In this document: piece by piece, positions 10,731-21,616 of the stretch
Position numbering within the stretch: position 1 is the stretch's first letter
How the letters are laid out: each line of letters begins with the position of its first letter
Source: Tetrahymena elliotti 4EA
Lineage: Eukaryota; Ciliophora; Oligohymenophorea; Hymenostomatida; Tetrahymenidae
DNA: 64,000 nt
Assembly (NCBI GenBank): GCA_000231825.2
Contig: JH720293.1
Coordinates: forward strand, 1,860,001 to 1,924,000
Direction of reading: 5' to 3'
The notes under the pieces: model-generated
Told to the model about the DNA's origin: nothing
The model's database searches: none
Seen by the model: only the letters and a program-made list of their open reading frames with translations
Made by a program: the position numbers and the translations under genes

Positions 10731-13700
10731 TCAAACTCTTTCTAATGAAATTACAGTTGAATTTCCAAATAATTAATCAATTATTTTGTTATTAGGATTT
10801 TTTACAGGAATCCATTCAGGTCTGTCTTATTAAAGTCTATCCCAAATGATATCACTGAAATAGTAATTAGCTAATTAACTTGGATGGAAACCATCAACGG
10901 GTTCAATAATTTCATAAGCTTAATAGCCATCAGCTACAGCTCTATCAACAGCTTCTTAAATTGGTACATCATAGTAAACGATATCAAAATTTTTAAAAGT
11001 GGTAGTTTCTATAATTTCTTTATAGACCTAATTTAATTCTGCAGCTCTTTTTGAAGTAGCAGCTCTAATTTCTGCATCTGAATTCATCCAACCCCAGCAA
11101 GGGCTCATATCTAAACAGTTCAAATAGTCATAGAAATGCTTATATTTAATAAAAAGAGGATGCTCTCTCTCAGCCAAAAGATTGTAAAGGATTTATCCAT
11201 CAGCAACTCCTGTTAATGTTTATTAAAAATGTTAATATAAAATTTTGTAAACACTAATTTTCATTTTTAAGTATAAAATTTAATATATATCAATGTTAAT
11301 ATTACCCCAAACAACCATATGAGAACCTTTGGGTAAAACAGTGTCTAAATAATTCCAATCAATCAAAATATTTCTTCTGAATTCTTCAGTTGTGGTAAAA
11401 TCATCAACAGACTTGTGTCCACTGCAAACATCGTTTCCAATTAATTCAAAAATAACTAGCATAGGATGATCATGAGTTTAATTTCTTCTGATTGCTGAGA
11501 AATCTTTCAAATGACTTGATCTTGCACCTAATAAAAGAAATAAAATTCCTAAGTTGAAATTTAATTAAAAAGCAATAAATCAATCATACCATTCACACCA
11601 ATATTTTGATAATCACCTCTGTTGCATCTATTGATTTCTACTAATCTTTAATAGAAAGAATGAACTAAAGGAACGTTTTCAAAACCTGAGGAAGCACTTA
11701 ACTAAGGTAAATCGAATTCATTGGATGCTCTTTCAAGTACATCATCAAAGGTGTTTTCTTTAATATAAAATAAATGAATTATTTTAAATTTATTTTTATT
11801 CAGAAATATTTTATATTTGAATTGGATTTTTTAACTAATTATTATGCCATTTTATCATTGAAAGATTGGAATAATTTATTTGCTTTTGTAAAGAAGATAT
11901 TTCTAATTTTTAAAAATAATTAGAATCTATATCTTAAATACCACTCATTATCTTTTGGAATATGTAATTTAAGTTAAAGTGACGCAGATTATATTTTTTA
12001 AAAAGATTAAATGAATATTTCTTTACTTTGCCACATAGTAACATTAAAGTATTTAGGAGGGATTTAGAAGTGTGCACCTGCAGAATCTCCAATGACAATA
12101 GTTCCAAGTCTTTCAGATTATGCACACTTTTGTAATTAATAGAAAGTGTTTTAATTTTTTGTTCGTCATAGTTTGAGTATAGGTAAATGAGGATTTCAAA
12201 AAATTTAGAAAAATACCCCCAAAAAAGGTCTAAAAATTAATTAAATTAAAAACAAATCTTTTGTTACAAGCTCATCTTCATAATTTTTGCCTGTCACTGT
12301 ATTAACACCAGATATACCATTGCAATCATAATCAATTGAAGTATTACTTCCTTCCCAAATCTTTCTACCAGGGTAAATAGTATTTGAAAAATCATTACAA
12401 TCTTTTCCTCTCCAATTGTAACCTCTCAAAGGTCCAATAGTACTAAAACCATCATTATCAAAATCAACAACGGGTTGGTGCTTGTCAGTAAATCTATCAA
12501 TCAAATCTTTAATCCATTAAACAGGGTTAACAGAAGTAAGCTAAATTTAAGAATTTTCCCCAATTAATTTTGTTTTAATTTGTCTTAATAATGTTTAGAC
12601 ATACTAAGGAGTGGTTTCCAAAGCTTCTTCAGAGTCTTAAGGATAGGACTCACTATGCATATTACATTAAGAGAATTTACCACTGCATGCACCAGCTTTT
12701 CTTTATATAAAATATAAGATTAGCGATTAAAATTTTTTTAGATATTTTCAAGATAAATGTGACATATTATTAATTTTTCTTGATTAATAAGTATAAACTA
12801 AAAGAATAATGTTTATCAAATGTATGTGGTAATAATTAATCAAAATTTTGGTTTTAAATGATGTAAGTCTTTAGTTAAAACACAAAATCAAAGTGAATTA
12901 TTTAAGTCATTAATTAATTTTTTACCTGCAAATAACATCAGAGTTATCCTTCTTGGAGAATCCTTCAATAATGTAGGGTCCAAGAATCTTGATTAATGAA
13001 TTGCAAGTAGAAGATACAGAATTAGGGAAAATCTTGCAGAAATGGTTTGATACATAATTACTTATGTTCTATTTTTTATAGACTGCATCATTAGTAGCTA
13101 AGGTAACTAGGAAATCACAAACAACACAATTAAGTGCTCCATCTCTACCACCTTCATCACTTCCTTCAAGTCCTGAACCTTATTTTTTTATTTTTTAAAT
13201 GGTAAATTTTGGATTTTTACAAAAATTAAATTTGGCATTAATAAAGAATCAAAAATAAATTTTCTCATAAATTTCCTATATTTTTGATAACTTTTTGATG
13301 GAATATTTTTCTAAATGATATTTTTTTCTGTTTAAGATAAAATTAGCAATTTTCTTGCTAAAAATGTAAAGGAAAACTCCATAATCTAATAGAATCAATT
13401 TTTAAATTTCTTAAATAAAAAATCTACTTATTTTTGAAGAATCACAGTTTGCAATTGTGCTTTCAAGAACTTGCTAAAATTCAGAAGCATGAATCTTAGC
13501 AATAGAATAATCATTGCTCAAGATAAATTATGAAGCTTGATTTATGAAATCGAAGTGAGTTTAACAATCTTACTCTGAACCAAGTATTTGTTGTTCATTA
13601 ACAGAAGAATCACAAATCTCAGCTAATTTAGGTACAATATAGCTCATGTTGATAATAGATTGATAAGCAACTCTGGGTTAAAATTTGATATTATCAAGGA

Positions 13701-13833
13701 ATTTCTTAGCTTGGCTTTATAAGCTTCTGTAAGCGATTTCACAGTTTTAATTTTCTTCATTTGCAGATTGAGCAAATGAGCAACTCAAACAAGCTAATGC
13801 CAACAAAGTTATGAAAATTGTTGTTTTTTTCAT
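10731..13833 (-). CDS. acyloxyacyl hydrolase (LPS lipase), secreted
   Basis: Acyloxyacyl hydrolase removes secondary acyl chains from lipid A of bacterial lipopolysaccharide. Seven exons: 13428-13833, 12926-13178, 12268-12700, 12027-12126, 11590-11757, 11306-11527, 10731-11209, total 2061 nt, 686 aa. A signal peptide comes first (MKKTTIFITLLALACLSCSF). A cysteine-rich saposin-B region at about 145-225 includes CVVCDFLVTL. The metal-binding Asp-rich segment follows (DFDNDGFSTIGPLRGYNWRG, then DYDCNGISG). The SGNH/GDSL catalytic domain has GDSAGAHF (Ser near 379), GARSSHL, GND (near 486) and DGFHP (His near 636). Length and domain order match animal AOAH. A role in digesting bacterial prey is inference. 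Confidence 0.95.
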
Positions 13834-15849
13834 TTCAGATTTCAGTATTTAATAATTTTTACTATAAATTTAAAATTATAAATATCAAGTTTAGTTTAAT
13901 GGTTTTTATATGGTTTGAAAATCATAGAATTGATTAATGAATTATGTGGATATTCATCTTATTAATAAGATTTTTCTGAAAAAAAACATAATTTCATTAG
14001 AAAATTTACATAGAAATAGATCATTAATATCCACGTTCTGAAAGTAATTGAAGATTCTTAAAGTGTTGGAATTTATTAAAAATTTCCTATAAAAGAATTA
14101 ATTGCATAAATCTGATTGTGTAACTCTAATATTGAAAAAAGGTTGAATTAAAAATTATTAATTTATTTTCTGGTGGGTAAAATAAGTTTCTTTCAAAAAA
14201 AACAATTTTTGAATTAAATAAGTATAAAAATTTCATTTTCAAATAAAACATTTCTATTAAGTATTACTTTCTTTCTCAAATAAAATATCCTAAATATACA
14301 ATTTCAAGATACTTATTTTAGCATTAATTGTCTAAATAATGATTTACTTTTTTTTAATTGATATAAGAATTTCATGATTAGATAAATAATCTTATCTCAA
14401 AAAATAATGTTTACTTAAGTAAAATAGCAGCTAACTCATAGGTGAAGATAAAAAAATTAAAACATTAAAATAAATTTATAGAAATTTTTAAATAAAAGCA
14501 TAAGTAGTTTTATTTAAAATTTTTGAAGGTTTAAGATTCTTTAATTTTTTTAGACTTGAAAAAAACAATTGTTTTGACACTCTATTGTAAATATGTGGCT
14601 ATTTCTTTTTCTTTTGTAAAATTAAATTTCTAAAGTCTCCTAAACATCATATTAAAAAATTTTAAATAAAAATAATTTAGGCTTTTCATGAATCTTAAAA
14701 GTTTTATTATGTAGGATGTAATAACTTTTGTATTAAGGGATCTATATTAAATAACTAACTTCCTGTATGGTTATGATATATTAATTAGATATATAAATCA
14801 TTTGTTTAGAAAAGACTTCTATCTATTTCATAATTTTTTAATTAAAGAAAAGCAAAACCAATCAGCCTTTTAGACAATCATTTGAAAACTTGTTTCTTTT
14901 CTAAATAGTTAAAATAAATTTTCATTCCATCCAATAATTGGTGTATTAAAAACTTTTAAAAAAATTAAGACATATAATAAAACTAAAAAAATAATTTCTT
15001 TTTTTTTAAATTATTAGAAACAAGTTTCTTCAACTCCAAATATAAAAGTGAATTTTTAAACTATACATCTATTTTTACTATAAATTCAAATAAAAAATCT
15101 TAGTCACAGATAAAAATTATTATTTCATTTAGGTATAATTGTGCAATTAATTTTATTAATTAAAAAAACTAAATAAAAATCTATTTTCAAAAATTTGTTT
15201 TTTAAATAATACGTTTTCCTTAAAAAGAAATTATTAAAATTGATTGTAAATGCTTTTATGTTTAAGCTTTAATTAAATATTTAAGAATGGTTTTGTTTTA
15301 TTTTTTTGCAAATAAAGATTACAAAATTATGAATTATTAGAATATTAAAATTTCAATAAATGTTATATTAAGAAGTATTAGAATAATTGTCAAAGCAAAT
15401 ACTTATTTTGATAAAATAAACATGTTCAATAATAGATTTGATAATAGTATCATACAATTTGTAATATAATTCATAACAATTTAATGAATTTAATTTAAAA
15501 TAGATTTGGTCAGTTTGATTAGATAATCAACTAGAAGAATTAAAGCATCTATTATAATCATAAATAGTGAAATTTAAATTAAAATTTATCATTTTTAATC
15601 AAGTTGAATGCAATTTTAGAATATTGTCCTTGTCGGAAAATAAGATTCCTCTACAAGATTTACTAATCTATAAAAAACTGTGTTAAATGCTCTAGTTTTT
15701 GCTTATGAAGATATGTGTTTATATTTTTTAATTTTTAGAAACTTTTCTAATCTTAAATTTCTTTTTTCAACAACAAAATAGAAAGCATCATAATAATAAT
15801 AATAAGTAGAAATAAATAAGAAATATTTTTGAAAAAGCAGAAATAAAAA
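13834..15849. other. intergenic between divergent genes
   Basis: About 2 kb of AT-rich DNA between the starts of the hydrolase (-) and the RBR ligase (+), so both promoters should lie here. I find no open frame with protein-like content and no repeat of note. Confidence 0.55.
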
Positions 15850-17140
15850 ATGGAAGATATAAGTGAAGTTTAATTAATAAATGAGATTTCAGATGTTAAA
15901 GATAGAAAGAAGAATAATTTAACAGAACCCAAAAGTAAATAATGCAAAAAATTTGAATGTAGTATTTGTTTTTACGAATATAGCAAGTACGATTTGTAAA
16001 AGAATCATCAAAATAAAATATGTTGTCATTTCATAAAAAACATATGTTAGAGTTGTTTAGATAATTGGGTGGTATAGTAAATAAAAGATTAAAATTCTAT
16101 TGAAATTAACTCAATCATGATTAAATGTCCTATAGAAAAATGTGCTTAACTTTTTTAATTTAATCAATTTCTAACCATATTTTATACAAAATAATTTCCT
16201 TTAACCATTGATGAGCTTTTTAATTCCTACTGTAGAAAAAAATATGATCTAATTAATTGTCCAAACCCTAATTGTAATTACAGAGGAATAATTAGTAATT
16301 TTTAGTGTTAAGCTCCTCTAATATGCGAAAAATGTTAACATACTTGGAAAGAGTCTTCATAAAGTAGCTTTTTAAGTAGCATTAGAAACTTTAAGGAGTT
16401 AAAGAGCAACTTATATAAATACTTTTTCACAAAAAACTGCCCAACATGTAATGTTCACATATAAAAAAATGGAGGTTGTAATAACATGACCTGCAAAAGA
16501 TGTTTAACTGGCTTCTGCTGGCTATGCTTGAATCCTCATGGAAAGCATCCTGTTTCTTGTAGTGTTAGATAAGTATTAAAAAGTATTTTTTTCTTTTATC
16601 CAGTAATATACTTATACAAAAAGTTAGGGTTCTTTTAGATGATAAAGAATTATAATCCTTTCAAAAAAGCTTAAAAATGGTATGATTATTTTTTATTCCC
16701 TTTGAGATGTACAGCATTTATATCAAGATATCTTTCATACTATGCTTTTTGTATTTCTTCTCTCTTTCTAACTTACGCTGGTGGGTTATTGTAAAAATTA
16801 TTTCGTTTATTACTTTAAAAAATAATTGTATCAATTCTATTTAATTAATTTTCATATATTATCTAATAGTTTAAAGAGAAAAGGCTAAGAAATAAATATA
16901 AAAATATAAAATGCAATTAATAGCTTCTAAAAAAAGCCTTAAGTAGCAGCTGTAAATAACACCTTATCTCATAATGAAAAGAGGTTGTATAATTCCTTAC
17001 CTTATACTACAGCAGGATGGTTAGTCTCTGGGTTAATATCTTATTATTTTGGAAATAAAAATGAGTATAAAATCTTTCTAGGTGCAAATTTACTTTATGC
17101 TTCTTTTTTCCTTTCAATTGGTTTAGCTACTTTAATTTGA
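15850..17140 (+). CDS. RBR-type E3 ubiquitin ligase with membrane segments
   Basis: RING-between-RING ligases take ubiquitin from an E2 onto a cysteine of RING2 before passing it to the substrate. Two exons, 15850-16951 and 17013-17140, total 1230 nt, 409 aa. RING1 starts at ECSICFYEY (Cys 37 and 40) and runs to CQSCLDNW. The IBR follows at about 125-170 (CPNPNCNYRG, CEKCQHTW). RING2 lies at about 197-235 (NCPTCNVHIQKNGGCNNM, then CKRCLTGFCWLC). The Cys of GGCNN is the expected catalytic residue. The C-terminal half carries about four hydrophobic stretches, the last two after the intron (GWLVSGLISYYFG and LLYASFFLSIGLATLI). It is therefore membrane-anchored, as in the RNF19/RNF144 type (established knowledge). 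Which membrane is unknown. Confidence 0.9.
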
Positions 17141-17379
17141 GATAGATAATTAATAGTTCATATTTATGTCTTAAAATGTATCCCCTAAATATCTATATCC
17201 TCATTACTTCAAAAATTATATTAAAAAATTACACATCCATTAAATTTAAAAAAAATAAATTCTTAGTATTACCCAAATTATATAAACTTAATTAGTAATT
17301 TAATTAAAAAAAACCAATTAAAAGAAACAATTTAAAAATAAATTATAAAAATTGAATATTATTTCAAAAATAACCAAAG

Positions 17380-17408
17380 TTTGATGGGAAACTGGTAAAA
17401 CCATCAAA
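17380..17408. repeat. 8-bp inverted repeat
   Basis: TTTGATGG at 17380-17387 pairs with CCATCAAA at 17401-17408 around a 13-nt loop. It stands out because the surrounding sequence is nearly all A/T. It could be a 3'-end or RNA structure; the function is unknown. Confidence 0.5.
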
Positions 17409-17712
17409 ACCGACAAATCTTGCCTTTCTGATTGTAATATTTAAAAATAAATGGTTTTGAAACCAAACAAAATTGTAACTTTTTAAAAATAACAAGTTTT
17501 ATTTTTATGATATTTTAATTACATTTATTCAAGTTAAAAGCTAATAATCAAAACATAAATTGAGTTAAACTTTCATTCCTTATTTAAAAATACCATACTT
17601 TTAAAGAAAATTAAATGCTAAATAAGATAGTAAGTTATTTCAATTTTAATTTTTTTTGGATACTTCCAATTTTAATTTTTTTTACTCTTATTCTAAATAC
17701 TGTCAGTTCTCC

Positions 17713-17761
17713 AAGTTAAGGTGATAAAAAAAATAATTTTATAAAATTTTCACCTTAACTT
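17713..17761. repeat. 12-bp perfect inverted repeat
   Basis: AAGTTAAGGTGA at 17713-17724 is the exact reverse complement of TCACCTTAACTT at 17750-17761, with a 25-nt A/T loop. It lies midway between two convergent genes. It could fold in a transcript from either strand. Confidence 0.65.
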
Positions 17762-18104
17762 AGATTTAGAATTTTACTATTTTTGATTAACATTTAAATA
17801 TGTGAGATTTTTTGAGAATTTACAGTAATTTTATTTTAAAGTAGATTTGAAAATATTAAAAATAATAAATAGAGGGAGGTGAACTTAAATTTTAATTTTT
17901 TTGGATGATTAATATACATGAAATAAGAGATTGTAATAAGAAAGTTAATTGTTAATTATGTTAAAAAAAATCAGTTTTATAAAAATAGAGAACTAAAAAT
18001 AAAAACATAAATTAAGTTGAATTTAGATTTATTTTTAATAATAAAAAATTATTTGTTTAGTTGTCAATTATTTAAATAATTATTTGTTTTTTATATCTGA
18101 GCTT

Positions 18105-21100
18105 TCAATGTAAATATTAGTTTATTTAAGATTTGTTACAGATTTTGGAGGCTGCATGATCAAAAACAATTAAAGAAAGAGGTGAGAATATTTGTTTAAT
18201 GCAATTATATTTAAATCCTCCATACATGGTTGAATTAATAGCTAAAGCTTCGCGTATACTTCTAATGTGTTAAGATTAATCTTAAATGTAAGTATTAGTA
18301 TATATTACTTTTCTAGCTGTATCTAGAGGATAAGCAAACAAACTACTTATTAACGATGCAGAAACAGCAGCGAAATATTTCTATTTCAATGATAGGAAAT
18401 TGTTGTATTAACTATGATTGAAATAGCTTGTTTATTATTCATAATCTTTCTCTTTAATATTATATTGATTCATATAAGTAGCTCTCTTAAAGTACTCATA
18501 AAGAGGTAACTAGATACCTCTGTAAACAGAATTAGATAATATGCTTGCATTAAGTCCATTCATAAATCTATAGTGAACATTAGAAATAGACAATTAAACC
18601 TTTAAGTCAGTAGCAACATAAAGAGTTTTAAAGCAGTCAATTGGATTCATTAAGAATGCCATCATAGCTCCAGATAAAGCACCTGCTGCTATATTGTTAT
18701 AATTTTGGTATGTGCCAAATGTGTATTACATCAATTTATCTTATACTATTTTGAAAAAAGCTATCGACATCAAATCAGACCCTATAATATTGTGCTTGAA
18801 AACACGAATAAGATTACCCTTTCTTAAAGGATCAACCTCTATCTTTTGAATATTGAACAAGTCTTTAATTTTAGTTTTGAATTGTTGAAAATCTATTTCA
18901 TTTGAAATCTAATAAGAGACATGTGATGGTTTAGTTTTTTGGGCTAGAGATGACTTATAAAGAAAACTAGACTTTTCTCCAAGTTATAAAGCTATCTTAA
19001 AGTTATCAAGTGGACCATAAATGATAGTATTTAAAACAGGGGTACACCAGAATAATATTTCACTTAAGTTATGAGTAGCTCTGTCATAATAGCCCTTAAG
19101 TTTTTTTAAAGGATCAAAATTACTTATGCTTTATCCTTTTTGTTCTACCCATTATTAAATATTATCAAGCTTAGATTAAAATTTCTTTTGCATAATGTTA
19201 GCAAGTTATTTTTCTTCTTCAGCTTTTTTTTGCTCTATTTTACGTTATTCTTCATTTATCCTTTCTTGTTCTTCTTCATCACGAATTTTTTGTAATTCTA
19301 CTAAATTATTCTTTTCTATAGCCAACTATTCTGGTTTCTTCTTGGGAATTCTTTTCTTTTTTAAATGTAATTATTTAATTTACTCCTATTCATCAAGATA
19401 TGCTTTTTCAAATTTTTCTAGCTCTGACTTACGCTTTTCTCTTTTTTCTAAGGCAATACGAGCTATGTTTTCTTCTTCAATAGTTTTTATTTTTTCTTGG
19501 AACTTTTCTTCAGCTTACTTGTCAAATTTGGAAAGGAATTTTTTTAAGAAATCACCTTTTTCTTTTTTAGCGGAAGCAGCAGCTTACTTCATCTCTTTCT
19601 TTAATTGAATTTTGTATTACTTATCTCCTTTAAGTAATTCTTTTTAACGATTATACTCTTCCTTTTAAATTCTTTTAGATTCGTTAACATCTTTTTAGAC
19701 TTAGTATTATTTCCATTAAACTTCTGCTATTTCATTTTATAAAAGCTAGACATTTTTTTCATATTATTCTGAAATAGTTTTCTAATTTTATTCAAAATCA
19801 TCTTCAAATTTCTTTTAACGAATTTCAAGAGATACTTCTGATTTTTATTCTACTTTTTGTAAAGCTTCTATTCTAGCTAAACGTTATTCCTTTCTTTTGA
19901 AGACTTCATCAAGCTTTTTCTCAATATCTTTATTTAACTTAATAAAATTATCACTGCGAGATTAATATTCTTTTTCTTCATCAATGACACGGAAAAAAGC
20001 TAAAGTGAACAAATTTAAACCTTTTTAAAGTCTTAAGGGATATTCTTATTTCAAAAGAGAGCATATTCCTTCTTAACGTAAAGAAAGAACTTCACTTTCT
20101 TCAACAGATAAATATGAAGCCATTGTAGAATTAAAAGTCTTTTATAAACTATCCTTAGCATATCCAAGCTTATTAGATAACTGCTTCCAACCAAGTTCAG
20201 TTTTTAAAGATAATTGCTTAGCTTAGAGTGGTACTAAACGTTTACTGTCTTCGAAAAATGAAGCTCTAACTAACTTGTTCATTAAAAAGAAGTTTTCTAA
20301 TAATGTAAATGAGTAATCAAGAGATTCAGAGGGTGTAACTTTCAATTATTTAATCCATGATCTTAAAACTCCTTAAAAGCGACTCCAAATATATTCCTTG
20401 ATTTCGTTTTAATGATTACAACCAAATTTATAAATTTAAGGAGCAAGGTTTTTGTTATACTTAGAATAATAATCAAACCATTCAATAGAACTATCCTTGA
20501 ACTCTCTTGCTACTTTACAAACAGACTATTAATTTTTTGGAAAAAAATAATTCAGCCTTTCTTATTATAAAAAAACTAAAAAATTACATCAACAAGATTC
20601 CAAGCCTCTCCTGAATAAGCTTACTATAACTTCAAAGCAAAGTAACTTAATCTATCTTCTTCCCATTTCAAATTATTCTAAAATTTAAAAAATATTTGTT
20701 TAATTTTTTGTTTAATTATTTCGTTTTGTTTTTAGAAAAATAGAAATTTGAAGATAAAAATGCAAATAATTTTATTAAAATATTGGCTTAAATTACCTAT
20801 TAAAAATCTTCCTTTAAATAATTTATAAAATCCTAATATAAATGTTCAGCTCTAACTGAGAAGTAATTTTCTTTTCCCAACTTAACCCATCTAAATGTTA
20901 AGAAATAATATGAAAATCTGATAAGATCTCTTTAGAAAACCCAAAGCTAAGTTAATTCAGGAGAATTTTCTTTCTCAATAACACTATCCATCCATTTTTC
21001 TAATTCTTTTAAACAAGTAATATCAAAATCGAGTAGATTTTCAAACCATCCTGGCTCATAATTATCAAAAATTGATTTATCTTCTTTCAATTATTTTGAT

Positions 21101-21174
21101 TTCAACTCTAATATTTTCTAATATATTTCCTCTTTTTTAGTTTAAATTTCCTTATTTTCTTCAACAGCAGACAT
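18105..21174 (-). CDS. coiled-coil protein fused to SLC25 mitochondrial carrier domain
   Basis: Three exons, 20797-21174, 20588-20677, 18105-20525, total 2889 nt, 962 aa. Residues 1-340 are helical and acidic with no family I know. Residues about 360-620 form a long charged coiled coil rich in Lys, Glu and Gln. Residues about 640-950 carry three mitochondrial-carrier repeats. Each has the P-x-D/E signature: GPLDNFK (about 659), NPIDCFK (about 784) and YPLDTARK (about 889). AAGALSGAMMAFLMNP is typical of repeat 2. Carriers are normally about 300 residues and move metabolites across the mitochondrial inner membrane. No N-terminal presequence is evident. The single 2421-nt third exon spans coiled coil and carrier without a break, so the fusion is not a splicing guess. 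Confidence 0.85.
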
Positions 21175-21616
21175 TTATATATTCTAATTTGAAATGTAAT
21201 GGCTAACCTTTTTTTATTTTATATTAATTCTACTTTTTCTTCTTTCCTAAACTGATCAAATCAGCTTTTCTTTTATTTTTCTTAATATAAAAGTTTTCTT
21301 TTAATTTTATATCTTTTTTCTTGAAGTTTCTTGAAATATAATTAAATGCATTAACATATAAATGTATATAAATACATAGATAAAATCATTCATTTCAAAT
21401 TCCATTAAACAACACAAACATATCTATCTATCTAACTAAATTAATATTTTATTTTAGAGTTGTTATTAACTTCTATTAAATTATTTTTACCAAAAGATCC
21501 TCTTATAGTATCTAAATTGTTTTGTCAAAACCAAATTTAAATTATAAAGTATGACACAAAATATTTTAATAAATCAGTTTTTAAATTTACACAGCGAAAT
21601 AAAAAATTAATAAAAA
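21175..21616. other. intergenic with TATC microsatellite
   Basis: AT-rich spacer between two - strand genes. It holds a short (TATC)n tract at 21421-21439 that is an exact inverted copy of one at 24381-24399. Confidence 0.55.
21421..21439. repeat. TATC microsatellite, inverted partner of 24381
   Basis: The 19-mer TATCTATCTATCTAACTAA is the exact reverse complement of 24381-24399. The pair brackets the FHA-PP2C gene, about 180 nt from each end of its coding region. Confidence 0.7.

Larger units (their letters stand above)
17141..18104. other. intergenic between convergent genes, with hairpins
   Basis: About 1 kb of AT-rich DNA between the 3' ends of the RBR ligase and the carrier fusion. It holds two inverted repeats (17380-17408 and 17713-17761). 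It also holds a T-rich direct repeat, CAATTTTAATTTTTTTT, near 17640 and 17667, with a partial third copy near 17890. No open frame of note. Confidence 0.6.

Noticed and set aside
19195..19608. Open + strand frame of 137 codons
   Set aside because: It is antisense to the coiled-coil part of the carrier fusion. The Ser/Phe-rich reading is the complement of Lys/Glu codons.
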